From Forficula auricularia (taxonomy: Eukaryota > Arthropoda > Insecta > Dermaptera > Forficulidae): 64,000 nt of DNA. This document shows positions 53,437 to 64,000 of the stretch, piece by piece. The stretch's first letter is position 1. Every line of letters begins with the position of its first letter. The translations under genes and the position numbers were made by a program. The notes below the pieces were generated by a model. It was not told the origin of the DNA. It saw nothing but the letters and a program-made list of their open reading frames with translations, and ran no database searches. The stretch covers positions 17,057,397 through 17,121,396 of the forward strand of contig JALMQS010000225.1 in assembly GCA_024734495.1 (NCBI GenBank). Reading direction: 5' to 3'.

Positions 53437-53539
53437 GTCCAACATTAGATGAAACCTGGTTCCTTGTACTAATCTCCTCGAGTGTCGGCGTCCTTGTTCT
53501 TGGCGCTCTTCTGGCTCTCTTTCTTCTTAAATGTCGAGT
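53437..53539 (+). CDS. Single transmembrane exon of an unidentified type I membrane protein
   Basis: Acceptor TTTATTTTCAG, donor CGAGT|GTAAGTTG. Reads [20 protein letters not shown] then [13 protein letters not shown], a 24-residue hydrophobic helix with an acidic outer and basic inner flank, so N-outside. Enters in phase 1, leaves in phase 2. GC content and codon choice (CTC, GTC, CTT) differ sharply from the flanking AT-rich repeats, supporting selection. A lone TM exon with long introns is common in adhesion or signalling receptors, for example of the immunoglobulin type, but no family is recognised. No partner exon was found in the window. Confidence 0.65.
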
Positions 53540-53594
53540 GTAAGTTGATCCTTGATTATTATTATTATTAGTAATAGTAGTAATAGAAGTACTA

Positions 53595-54455
53595 CAGTAG
53601 AACCTCGTTTATCCGGACTAACTGGGACCAAAGGTGAACCGGATAATCAAAAATACGGATATATAGACATAGAATTGTTTAAAAAAATACATACGTTAAA
53701 AAAAATAAACTGCAACGGATCGTTGCTAAACTTTATCCAAAGCCATTTGAAATATCAATATGTTTACTATATTCCTTTATTATTAATCAGATATCACTTG
53801 CAATTTGCAGGCTATGTTGACTTTAATTCAAAAATAGGGATAGATTCGCATTTAATACTCGAGGAATAACCATTCTACATTCGATTTTTGACGTTTCGGT
53901 TATTATTGGTAGCCAGTGCTCAAGACAAGAAGGAATCGACTTCTCAAAAATAATCGACAATCAAAAATAACACTCGATTCCTATCTACTACTAGAGGAAT
54001 AACCTTATTGCATTCCATTTTTGATGTTTTGACTATTAATGGCAACCTCTACTGAAAACGTGGAAGAATCGACTTAAAATCAAAAATACTAAATTATTTT
54101 TTTGGTAAATAATTCAAGCGCAAGCACACACTTTCTGAAAAAATGCCACTTTTTGGCCTTTCGACGAGACCCCATGTAATTCTTGATAAAACCGTCACGT
54201 GCTAAAATTCAACCTAATTGTATACTAGAATTTGTGACTTTAATTGTGACCATGGGTTCTGTAGTCTTTACCTGAGGACCCTTTGAAGTCCCGCTTGGCG
54301 CGAGACCAATTACAATACTTTCCCCATACTTCGCATTGGATAAAGTAAAAATAACTTTTCACTTCATTACTATCTATGTGAACATTTATTAAAATAAAAA
54401 TGTCTACAAATCCGATCCCGATAATCCGGAGGTCCGGATAAACGAGGTTTTACGG
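53595..54455. mobile_element. pogo-type MITE with nested D1 copy
   Basis: Ends CAGTAGAACCTCGTTTATCC and GGATAAACGAGGTTTTACGG, TA on both sides. Element D1 (53699-54352, inverted) sits inside. Confidence 0.8.
53699..54352. mobile_element. Element D1, short inverted copy
   Basis: Same ends as 41300-42829 (AATAAACTGCAACGGATCG and TTCGCATTGGATAAAGTA) with only about two array units. Confidence 0.85.
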
Positions 54456-54469
54456 TATTACAATTATTC

Positions 54470-55910
54470 AAATTTTAACCAAGCTTTTTAAGAAGATTTG
54501 GTGATTTGGTTGTTAATCAAAAGCGAAGTAGCTATTGTGTATGGTAAAATAAAAATACAAAATAACAAACAATTATTTCAATATAAGCGAATCAAATGAC
54601 TTCTTTTGTAAAAGGGTCTTTGTTGTTATAATAATTTCAATAATCGCCAGTTCTATGCATCTCGATGATGGTTGGATAGCCTGATATATATTAATAATTA
54701 TATTTTAAAGTAATTTATTATTTTTATTGTATTGAATAAATATAGTTATTTTATGAAAACAATCTCAAAATATCCAATTCTCCCATTATCAATGGAAATT
54801 TAGAAAAATAGTTGCTTTATAAAGAAAAATCAAGTGGTGTGTTCACCACACGACTTCCACATTCACATTTTCATTTATTTGAAGTCATCGCGATACTACT
54901 AATTTACACCCCTTTCATTTTTTCGTTTTTTTTTCTCAAAAACGGCTGCAACCATTTTTTTAAAAATTAGTGTATTTATCAAATGTCATGAGTTATTAAT
55001 TGTGTCAAATTTTTAATACGATTGAATTAAAGGAAGGGGTTGTAAATTAGGAGTGTCGTAAAATAAATATTTTAAACGTTCATATCTCGTCTTCGGAAAG
55101 TCGTAGAGCCTTGAAATTTAAAACTTAAGCTATCTAGAGGCTAAAAAACGTATAACAAGATTTTGGCTAAAATAGAAAAAATTTGATTTTACGTACGTAA
55201 GAATTTACCCCCCCCCCCTGCGTTTCGCAACCATAAGTCTCAGAGATAGGAAATTCGAAAATTAAGCTTTTGGTTGAAATTGGAAGACCGGAAGTGGACA
55301 TTTACATGAAAGATTTTTCGTTTTTTTTTTATTTTCTCAAAAACATCTCCAACGATTTTTAAAAAAATTAATAAAAATAGTAAAAAAATTAAGATTAAAT
55401 CAGGGCATTGAAGTGACCACTTTTTTAAGTATCTCCTCTCCGGGATCAAAGTATTTACTCCAGCTCCGCTTCGTGCTGTGGTTTAAATATTCTTCTAGAA
55501 ATTACATTAATTTTGTCTTTGATCTCTATACACGATGTCCCGCATCACAAAGATAATCCACCACCAGGGGATAGGTCAGTTTATTATGGTCCAGAACCTA
55601 AATTTTTTTTAAAAAATTGTCATAGTTTTCAAGATAAAGTCATTTTTGAAAATTGTGAAAATCGCTACCCTGCCCTAAACAATGAGATGCTGTGGCAACA
55701 AATTTACATATTTTATTATTCTAATTTTTGCTACGCAATCCTGAATAATCCTGCTATTGACCGGAATTCAAAATAAAACAATAGCAAAACCATTTAGATA
55801 AAATCGCCTGTAGATAGGCAACAAGTTGACAGATCTTACAATACGAATGCATAACACACAGGCTTGCTCAGAAAAGGAAAATGACATTCAATCTAAAGAG
55901 ATTATCTGGC
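54470..55910. other. Intergenic or intronic DNA
   Basis: 54830-55500 is less repeated than its surroundings, with a C9 run at 55209. The frame at 55513-55776 has no recognisable domain. Probably intron of the gene holding the 53437 exon. Confidence 0.35.
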
Positions 55911-55914
55911 TGGA

Positions 55915-55987
55915 TCATCCGTACCCTAATTGGAAAGGCGCTCCTCGCGTAAAGGAGAGAGACACTGGTTCGAATCCCGTCGGATGC
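55915..55987 (+). other. tRNA-like sequence, imperfect cloverleaf
   Basis: CATCCG/CGGATG acceptor, CCT..AGG D-stem with GG in the loop, CTCCT/AGGAG anticodon stem, GGTTCGAATCC T-arm. Position 33 is G rather than T and the T-stem has a mismatch, so a SINE head or decayed tRNA is more likely than a working tRNA gene. Confidence 0.5.
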
Positions 55988-55989
55988 TC

Positions 55990-56350
55990 AATTTATTTTT
56001 CCTTTTCAAAAAATAATAAAATAATTTTCTAATATGTAGAATTAACATAAGAAATTATTGATTATATTATTTAACTTTCGCGGCTCAAATTGAAATATTA
56101 TAATTCAAAATATAATTTTTAATTTAATTAAACAAAAAACCATTGTTTTTAATTTACTCCGTATTAGATGTTTAAAATTAAAAACATATAATAAGAATAT
56201 TAATATTATTTTTGGTTGTTATCAGCAATTGTTCTTTCGTTCACAGTAATTTTTTAATAAATGTAACAGATATTTTGACAAAATAATTAATATCTTGTAA
56301 AAGATAATTTTTTCAAAGTTCACTCTATAAGACTTGTAAATTAAATTGAC
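55990..56350. other. AT-rich DNA
   Basis: Nothing recognised. Confidence 0.3.
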
Positions 56351-56351
56351 A

Positions 56352-58360
56352 TTATTTCGCTAAATTTTTTTTATCAAAATAGTTTAAGCCGTTTTTGGGA
56401 TATTTCAAAAAACGAAGCGAAAAAAACACTTTTTCATGCACGATTAAAATACTTGACCATATCCACTCTGTATGGTAGAGTAAAAACGTTATTAAATATG
56501 TTATGTTTTTAAGTACAGGGAGGGGAATAAAGATCTCCATTTTGAAGAGGTATAAAAAAAAATGAAAAAAATTAACTAGAAAAAACTGATATTATTGAAA
56601 AGTACAAAAAACATTTTTTTTTTAAATGTGTTAAACATTATAAGACAAAAAATAGAGGGAGGGAAGGGGTCAAAAATTCCCTTTCGACTAAACTCAACCA
56701 AATTTTGTATACACATTCTGTGGGCCTCCAAAAGGCTAGAAAATCAAAAACTAACCGCCAAAATGGAAGGGAGGGTAAAAAATTAAAATTCTAGCCCTTT
56801 CCACCAAACTCAACCAAATTTTGTGTATAGTAGACTGGGGGGAAGACGCCGTAGTTATATATAAAGTAGCACATTTGTTTTATTTTCAACCAACCATTTT
56901 ATTATCAATATATGTCCTTTTCTAATTAGTAAAAAATTAAGTTTCTCTTTGAAAAACTATTTTTTAAATAAAAAAAAAAATTGTAAACGTTTCCATTTCG
57001 GCAATCTTGGGGTAAGATGCCGTATGGGTAATCAATGCACAGTGTTAGTTATTAAATCAATTCCAAAAAAAATGAAATACATTAATGATCATATTACATG
57101 TACCTGCATCCAAATAACATTACTTTTTATTTTTTTTAATGTTCCTTTTTCCTTTTAAGTAATACTTCCGCTTTTGAAAGCTTTTGGGAGGTCATTTTCG
57201 TTCCATGATCCTCGATTAGACTTTCTTAATATATCCACGTCATTTCTGGAAAGAAACCATCGGATTAGTTTCCAAAAATTAATTTTAAATGTATAGTAAT
57301 ACAAACCAGCATCTTACACTAACGCAAAAACTACGGCATTTTACCCCCAAAAAATGTTCGTCGTCTTCCCTCAAAGCACTGGATAAGACGCCGGCCCGTA
57401 CAGCACCGCGGAACAGTGGCAGGCAGTGGGGGGAGTCATTACGTGACTAATAAAAAGCCCATACTTCAAACTCACTAAAACTAACCGAGTTATTTCTCTT
57501 CTATCAAAACTACGGCTAATATGACTAAGTAAATTATGATTGGATATGATTTTAGGTACTTACCAGAGCATTTGGTATCACAAAATAATTTAAAAACACC
57601 AGATAAAACTGTGATTAATCAACAAAAACTATTTGCATACTCTCATTGGCCACGCGCCTTAATGATTCCAAATTACTGGTTAGCTGTTTAACCGCATGGG
57701 TGTGGGTGAACCACGTGATACGGCATCTTCTACAATACGGAGTCTCACCCCAATCTACCCTACATAGTTTTGTCAAAAGAGCTAGAATTTTCATTACTTC
57801 CCCCATTTTGGGTGGTTAGTTTTTGAATTTCTAGCTTTTTGGAGGCCCACAGAATCTTCTTCTTTAAGTGCCATATCAGGTCTTCCTGACGTTTTGGCTC
57901 CTCTCCACATATATCTGTGCTGAGAGTGTTTAGCTGTTTTTACACAGATATACGAGACCTACTTTTGAACGCTGGTTCAGAACTGCTAGTTTGGAGAGGT
58001 TACTAGGCCATTGTAATCTTGGTAGGTTGCCATTGCTTTCCAAGAGGAGGTGACTGCAAATATCTGCCGAGATTCGGTCTCGAACCAGCGTATTTCAGGC
58101 CAGTGGCCCGACATTCTAACCACTGACCCACAGTCGCCTCTAATATACAGAATACTCTATGTATACAAAATTTGGTTGAGTTTAGTCGAAAGGGCTAAAA
58201 TTTTCATTTTTAACCTCCCCCCCTTTTTTTCGTCTGATATAATGTTTAAAAGACATTTAAAAAAAAATTCATTTTATGTTCTTATAAAAAATATATTCAG
58301 TTTTTTTTCTAGTTAAATTATTCCATTTTTTAATACCTCTTCAAAATGTGGGAGATCTTT
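56352..58360. repeat. Inverted P1 copies with nested elements
   Basis: P1 pieces at 56352-56850 (inverted) and 57780-58360. Between them is an element with GTAGACTGGGGGGAAGACGC and a complementary TCACCCCAATCTACCCTAC end (56829-57764), rich in (A)AGA(T/C)GCCGTA repeats. A SINE is nested at 57858-58143. Confidence 0.55.
57858..58143 (-). mobile_element. tRNA-derived SINE (family S3)
   Basis: Minus-strand head: GTGGGTCAGTGGTTAGAATG (A-box), CTGGTTCGAGACCGAATC (B-box). Body to 57870 ends CTTAAAGAAGAAGATTC. ACAGAAT on both sides is a short target duplication. The uninterrupted P1 sequence at 52660 shows the empty site. Confidence 0.75.
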
Positions 58361-58369
58361 ATGGCCCAC

Positions 58370-59320
58370 CCTGTATTTAATATTTGTAATTTTTTAAATA
58401 AATAAAGATCTGGGCCCTGGCAAGGATAAAGGGATAGCATAACCGTAACCCTTTATTTTCCATTAAAATAAAGAAAAGGATAATTTTACTTTAAAAACTT
58501 TCTATCTTTCATTCTAATCTCTTTTACTCTGTTTTAATTATTTTTTCATATTGTATATTAGAGGATTTTAAATGAAACAAGTTTCCAACTGTTCTCCGCC
58601 GATGACAAATATTGATGAGCGTCGTTTTTATCTCATTTATTATCCATTCGATGGGATTTTGACGAGCCCCTTAATGATAGTAGTCCGTAGGTATGTACGT
58701 ATGTATGTATATATGCATCCCCCCTCTCCCTCGTTAAGTGGTGTAGGTGAACCAGGCAGGGGTCGGGGGGTGGGTGTCAGGGCTCAGGGGTGAAATTAAG
58801 CGGATTTCGAACGAGGGGAGCAACACTGGCTGCATTCAATGCTATATTTAAAGCAGAAAGCCTCAATTGAGATGGATTCAAATTTAAAAGATAATAACCC
58901 GGTCCCGCATACCGAGGGAATAATAGTACCTGACGGGCAGAGCTTTACTCGGTAATTTGTTGCTCTAGCTAAAAGCGATATATTAATATGTTTACTTTCA
59001 CATTTATATTCTATAGAATATAATGGGAGAGATATTGCGATGGCCTGTCTGGGTCCTGACTCTTTGAGAGCTTGTGTCTCAGAGATGAAAAAAGTTAATT
59101 TCATTTTGTAACTTCTAGGTGGAAGGAGGAGCTAAAATATAAATCAAATAAGATGTGATTAATTTATTCTTCTGTGCGGAAAGAAAAGCAAATTGAATAT
59201 TTAATTTTTGAGTGGTGAAGGGGGTGGGGAGAGGAATAATTATCAATATATTTAATGTTTCTTAATTTAAAATCAATTGGAGTCTTTCATTTAAAAATTC
59301 GAGTTAAAATTACAATTATA
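58370..59320. other. Low-repeat stretch, nothing assigned
   Basis: 58790-59110 has balanced composition and frames on both strands (minus: ATNYRVKLCPSGTIIPSVCG) but no recognisable domain or splice context that I can support. 58690-58790 is C- then G-rich simple sequence. Confidence 0.3.
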
Positions 59321-60830
59321 TTTCAAATTTGCCTCGACTTATCTCGACTCAAAACACAAATATAACGACGGCATCAGCGCCTCTGTCGGCAGCATTAGGT
59401 CAGCGTTGCTGCAAATTAATCTGGACTATTCTTATTATAATATTAAAAGTAAGGCAATTTAATTGATTAAAGGTATTTTTCTAAAAAATAATTTATTCGA
59501 ATATCAATTTCATTCTCTTAAAAAATCCGACAATTCGAAGTATCGTACCTCCTTCTTCAGGATTTGAAATGGTCAACTAAAGAACCTCCTTGTATATTAA
59601 TATTATTTTTAATTGCAATTACATTCAAAACTTTGTGGCCAGTGATACGTCTCGAAAGCGGGTGTATACGTCGGCAAAAATATAAATTACGTTTTATTTT
59701 ATTTTGGCTACGATTAAAAATCGACCTTTTTAACTGAATTTAAAATTAATAATAATATTAATATATCGCTTTTAACTGAATCAAAAAATTACCGAGCATC
59801 GCTCAGTGTTCCAGGTACTCCAGATAAAAAGGTCGATTTTTTTTAACCTGAATTAAATAAAATTTATTTTTTTGACAACGTTTTGACCAGCTCGAGCAAT
59901 TATCAAACGCTGTGCGCAAAGTTTATATTCAAATGTTTGACCTTCATCGTAAGTCTTTTTAAATAGAAATAGTTGATCTGTTATCTTTCATGGAATCAAA
60001 TACCAGATTGGACATTAAAATTAGAGCCCATAATTTTATTTTTATTCGTGAGTCTGCAAATTTTATGATTTCTAAAAAAAAAAATGTATATTTTCAGAAT
60101 TTTAAGTGCATTTTGAAATAAAAGAGTGCTTTTTAAAAATTGTCTTTTTTTATAGGCATTTGTATTTTATTTTTATGGTAATTTTCCATTTATAAATATT
60201 TGTTATTGATATAAATTGAACGTTAAATGTGGGGAGATAAAAAGAGAGTGAAAAATCCACGTGTGTGTATCTCTCAAAACCATTAAAGTGGCTGATTAGC
60301 TTTTCCATTAGAGCGATGATTCCATTTGAAACCGCCACCTGAGATCAAAACTCCTTGATGGCTCTTGTTGTTGTTTGTTGTTGTTTATGTTATTAGTATT
60401 ATTATTATTATTATTATATATACATGTATATATAACATGCGATTTACATTATCATTAATGTATTATTATATATATATAAGGCTCCTTTCCAACTTCTAAT
60501 ACATCTCTAATTACTAACAACTAATTAATAACTAACTAATTAACCGATTTTAATTAAAGATATTCTATTGGTGAAAATCTCGATAGTGGTGTCATGAACA
60601 AAATTGAATTTTTTTCTTTTCAAAAGTTTTTATCAGAATGTGATTCTCTATGTAAAAAAACCCTCTCAAAATTTTAGCTCAAAATACATATTATACATTT
60701 TAAAGGTCGCCAAAAAGAAATTTTTTGAGAAGTAAATGTTTGACGTTTCCGAGCAACTTTTAAATATTATTAATATTTATTATTAGATTTGAGAAATCAG
60801 AGGAAAAATTAAACAATGTTAAAACATTAG
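59321..60830. other. Mixed DNA with Penelope-like end and a possible conserved element
   Basis: 59330-59410 matches 35580-35650 near the Penelope-like end (CTCGACTCAAAACACAAATA). 59523-59565 (-) is a well-paired module. 60225-60365 is non-repeated, more balanced sequence (see findings). 60395-60480 is ATT/TA microsatellite. Confidence 0.4.
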
Positions 60831-61364
60831 ATCAATTGCGACGTTTCGCCAATTTATTATGCCTTCATCAGGCTCTATAGAAAAAATAAATACAAATGTA
60901 TCATTCAAATTCATCAAAATCAACCCAGACATAATATAATATAATTACCATGGTCAATTTCACAAAACACTTTGTCATTTATCTTCTTACTAATTAGAAT
61001 ACATATATATATATATATACATGAACACACTCATTTATACAATACTATCAATTATTTAGAGTAGCCAGCAGTACCTACACCTTCGATGATTCAAAAGGAT
61101 TTAAAAAATACAAATATAATTCTTATCAATACATTATAATATTGGGTGAAGTAAAAAGTTCTGAGCCTTTTCCGGTAGATGTCTTTAATGAGCCATATCT
61201 CACGATGTATAAGTCGCATCTGGTCATTCTTTTTTTGCTATTTAAAGGTGACATAACGCTTTAAAAAAAGTTATTTGACGTTATTTGTGGTTAAATCGCG
61301 CCCACCGAATTGTTATTTAAAAGATAAGATAATTTATTCGTATAGATTTAGATATAATGTAGAT
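60831..61364. other. AT-rich DNA with a module at 60841-60880
   Basis: Minus strand CCTGATGAAGGC, TTGGCGAAACGTCGC: a hammerhead-like module with a weak central stem. No gene. Confidence 0.4.
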
Positions 61365-61504
61365 CGAGGGTGAACCGCGACCTAAAATCATGTACACCTA
61401 CTTCCACTAGTGGAAGACAATAGATGACAATAGATTTATCTGATGAATTCCAAAGTAATTCCAAAGACGGTGTACACCTAATACAAATCGCGGTTCACCC
61501 CTCG
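61365..61504. mobile_element. MITE family M1, copy 4, perfect target duplication
   Basis: 140 bp, CGAGGGTGAACCGCGA termini, flanked by ATGTAGAT on both sides (61357-61364, 61505-61512). Confidence 0.92.
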
Positions 61505-61574
61505 ATGTAGATAGTATGTAGGTATATTCTAGGTAAAAGAAATTGTTTAAAACTTGTTGTAGTCTTGTACTTGT

Positions 61575-61815
61575 TCGCAGTGGCCGAGGCGGCAAGGCCT
61601 CCCTCCAGCTGGACGTTTCCGGCTTGGCGACCACGAAAAGCTGCGAGGCTGTTCTTTACCCGTGTGCGGGCAATATGCCGGGGTCTGTGGGCACCCCGGA
61701 TAGCCGGGTGCTCTGGGCTGCCCTCACGCCCCGCGGGGGAACCACACACCACCTGATCCCCTCGCCAGGGGGAAGCCCCGAATACGAGGAGCCCGCTTGT
61801 CTCGCCAGCACAAAA
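61575..61815. other. GC-rich island, probably a foreign or transposon fragment
   Basis: About 240 bp of clearly GC-rich sequence in AT-rich DNA, open on both strands (+: RGGKASLQLDVSGLATTKSC; -: FGASPWRGDQVVCGSPAGRE). The composition and edges suggest part of a GC-rich non-LTR element. Not identified. Confidence 0.4.
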
Positions 61816-62453
61816 ACACAAAGGTGCTTTACTTATTTACTTTACTCTATTCAAAAAAACAACCTCACATGGTGTTATAAATAATGTTTGTTTATTCCGT
61901 GTTGCTTTGTATTTTAGTTATTTAACGTGAAAACTCGAAATCAGCTAAAACCCGATTTGAATAGTTTTATAACTGGATAAAAAAACAAAAAAAAAACTTT
62001 GTACTATAGCTTTTCAACTTCAAATTGTATTTGCGGTTCGCGGAAGAATCACCGCAGTTTTTGTTCATGGTGATTTTGAATATATATTTATATATATCAG
62101 TGGCGTGAAGTCCATGGATGCTGTGGATGCGACGTATCCCTAATAATATTAGATGATAAAAAAAGACGATTTTTAATTATTCTGAAACAAAAGCATATAA
62201 GTAAAGACTGAAACGTTTAATAGAGAACAAATAGATACTGAATATATAGAAGATATGTATGAATTTCATTATTTTAAAATTTTAGAAACCCTTTCAGTAA
62301 ATACAACTAATCGACTACGAGATATCGAAAATATAAAATTTATGGAATTTTTTAACGTTCGGAATTTTTTTTTTTATTTGTTACCGGGAACAAAGCCCAT
62401 TTAGACAGCACATCAGTAAAGTGTTTAGTAGGGTTAGTGAGGGAGCCGAGTTT

Positions 62454-62775
62454 CCCAGGTAGCACAAGAATAATCTATAAAGATTTTTCGATAATATATT
62501 CTCTGGACATTGGAATATCCTGTGAATAATCTTTCAATCTTCGTAGATATTCTGGGAATTTTCTTAGAACTAAAATATTCGTGTAAGTCATTAAATTCCC
62601 TTTTCCGGAATATTCCTAGTTGCTCATTCTTGGAATATTCGGAAAAGAATATTCTCAGAAGATTAAATCCCATACAAATATTCTGTGGATCTCCTGGAGA
62701 TAATTGGAATATTATATATATATGTCCTTTAAATAACTTCTTAGAATATTCTTGAGATATTGTGTGTTACCTGGG
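62454..62775. mobile_element. MITE with CCCAGGTAGCACA ends
   Basis: Left CCCAGGTAGCACAAG, right TGTGTGTTACCTGGG. The interior consists of many TGGAATATTC-like repeats. Non-coding. Confidence 0.75.
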
Positions 62776-62801
62776 TTTAGCCGGTAGAAATTTTTGATTT
62801 A

Positions 62802-62899
62802 CCAGCCAGGATCGAACCCCGGCCTTCCGATCCAACATCGTCATAATCGATGCCGAAGCGGGGCTAGCGCGTTAGCAGCTCGGCTAACCCGACTCCCCG
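62802..62899 (-). mobile_element. tRNA-derived SINE head (family S4)
   Basis: Minus: GGAGTCGGGTTAGCCGAGCT (A-box) and CCGGGGTTCGATCCTGG (B-box). A fragment of the same A-box (GGTTAGTGAGGGAGCCGAG) lies beyond the MITE at 62432, so the MITE may have split a related copy. Confidence 0.6.
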
Positions 62900-63002
62900 T
62901 TCATAAATTTAAAGAATATGAAAATAATTTTCCAATTTTTCCGCTTTGTCTTGAAAAAAAAAACGAATGTGTTATAATAAATTAAAAATAAGCTGAAGTG
63001 TT

Positions 63003-63690
63003 CTGATGTGGCCATCCACTTGACTTTACCATACAACCTGTCCCTCACTTATATTTAATATTTAATAAAATTATTTATAATCATGTAGGGGGATTAGTTT
63101 TTGCATTTTTAGACTTCTTGGGACCCACTGATTATGTATACAAAATTTGGTTGAGTTTGGTAAATGGCCAAGATTTTCATTTTTTGACCCTCCGCCCCCC
63201 CCCCCCATTTTGGGCGGTTAGATTTTGCATTTTTAGACTTCTAGGGGTCCACTGATTATGTATACAAAATTTTGTTCAAACGACCTAGATTTTTAATTTT
63301 TAACTCCCCCCCCCCTTGACACCCCTTAATTTTAATTTAACACCAAAATCTAATCAGCTTTTAATCTCAATGGATCAAAACTACGTGTGAAATTTGGTTT
63401 CGATATTCACACTAGTTTTTGATCTAGCTCGTTCACAAATTTGGTAACGCACAGAATAACTAACTAACAGATATTTTGACAAAACAATTATTATCTCAAA
63501 AAATATAATTTTTTCGATGTTCACTTATAAGAGCTTTTTTGTAGACCAAAATGCCATGGTTTCGCTCAATTTTTTTAATCGAAATAGTTTCAGCCGTTTT
63601 TTAGATATTTTGAAAAAAAGAAGGAAAAAACCACTTTTTTCATGCACGATTACAATACTTGACCATACCCTGTATGGTAAAGTAAATAAT
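63003..63690. repeat. Poly-C repeat family P1, right copy
   Basis: Same landmarks as 52186-53240, with C9 runs near 63198 and 63308. Confidence 0.75.
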
Positions 63691-64000
63691 GAAATTATGC
63701 TATTCTATATTTTTGATGAATTTTAGAAAAAGGAGCCAGGAATTAAATACAATTTTAAAAAATGGAGCGTTCTTTTTAGGACAGCATCCCTTAGTTGAAA
63801 TGTCACCACCCGCCACTGATATATATCATATATCACATATTATTTTAAAGTGCTTATTTTAATTTTTTTATAAATGGGTAATTAGAAAAATTAAGTTTTC
63901 AAACACTTTATTAAACTCAATAAATTGGACATTTTACAAGGAGGATGAGCAAATTTTCGTAAAATTGTGCCAAAAAGTTTTTGTTTTCTTTTATTTTTCT
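63691..64000. other. AT-rich DNA to window edge
   Basis: No gene recognised. Confidence 0.3.

Noticed and set aside
55915..55987. Functional tRNA gene
   Set aside because: Position 33 is not T, the T-stem has a mismatch and the flanks do not show a clean Pol III terminator; a SINE head or decayed copy is more likely.
58796..59104. 102-codon minus-strand frame with several cysteines
   Set aside because: No recognisable family, signal peptide or splice support; left as unassigned.
61495..61884. 108- and 113-codon frames in the GC-rich patch
   Set aside because: Open on both strands because GC-rich DNA lacks stops; no recognisable domain.

Overview
The window is nuclear DNA of an arthropod, most likely an insect. 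It is AT-rich, its coding exons are short with GT..AG borders and multi-kilobase introns, and it holds a Methuselah-like receptor together with Tc1/mariner, hAT, pogo-type, LINE, Penelope-like and tRNA-headed elements. No prokaryotic gene organisation is present. The order could not be fixed from sequence alone. There is one 100-N assembly gap at 50747-50846.

Host genes. The main gene is a minus-strand Methuselah-like class B GPCR. Seven exons were assembled by hand between 37599 and 19415. They join in frame and give 463 codons plus stop: ten-cysteine ectodomain, seven transmembrane segments and a Ser/Thr-rich tail. Only the 5' (signal peptide) exon was not found. Downstream on the same strand, a separate first exon (5210-4694) encodes a signal peptide and another ten-cysteine, glycosylation-rich ectodomain. 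It reads off the left edge and suggests a second secreted or receptor gene, perhaps a tandem relative. On the plus strand a 103-bp exon (53437-53539) encodes one transmembrane helix of an unidentified type I membrane protein.

The rest is mostly mobile DNA, often nested. Left edge (1-945): a reading frame of the FEN1/XPG-like nuclease type that is dispersed in many invertebrate genomes. 1.6-3.3 kb: a Tc1-like element with TIRs and a 5'-truncated SINE. 7.5-9.4 kb: a degenerate tandem array with a Helitron-like end. 10.0-10.2 kb: a long palindrome. 16.2-18.5 kb: pogo-type elements. 18.8-19.3 kb: a rearranged mariner-like element. 21-22 and 45-46 kb: two LINE 3' ends. 31.3-31.9 and 43.7-44.2 kb: two copies of a tRNA-headed retroposon carrying a LINE 5' reading frame. 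35.5-36.8 kb: a Penelope-like element with GIY-YIG endonuclease. 38.2-39.3 kb: a hAT element. 41.3-42.8 kb: an element with a strict 119-bp tandem array. 46.8-47.5 kb: a LINE reverse transcriptase remnant.

The most notable signal is a recurrent short module, about ten copies on both strands. Each has CTGAWGA (or a near form), a variable hairpin, GAAAcGTC (or a variant), and outer flanks that pair with each other although their sequence differs between copies. This is the layout of a hammerhead ribozyme, a motif known from Penelope-like elements, and a degenerate copy lies just downstream of the GIY-YIG frame here.
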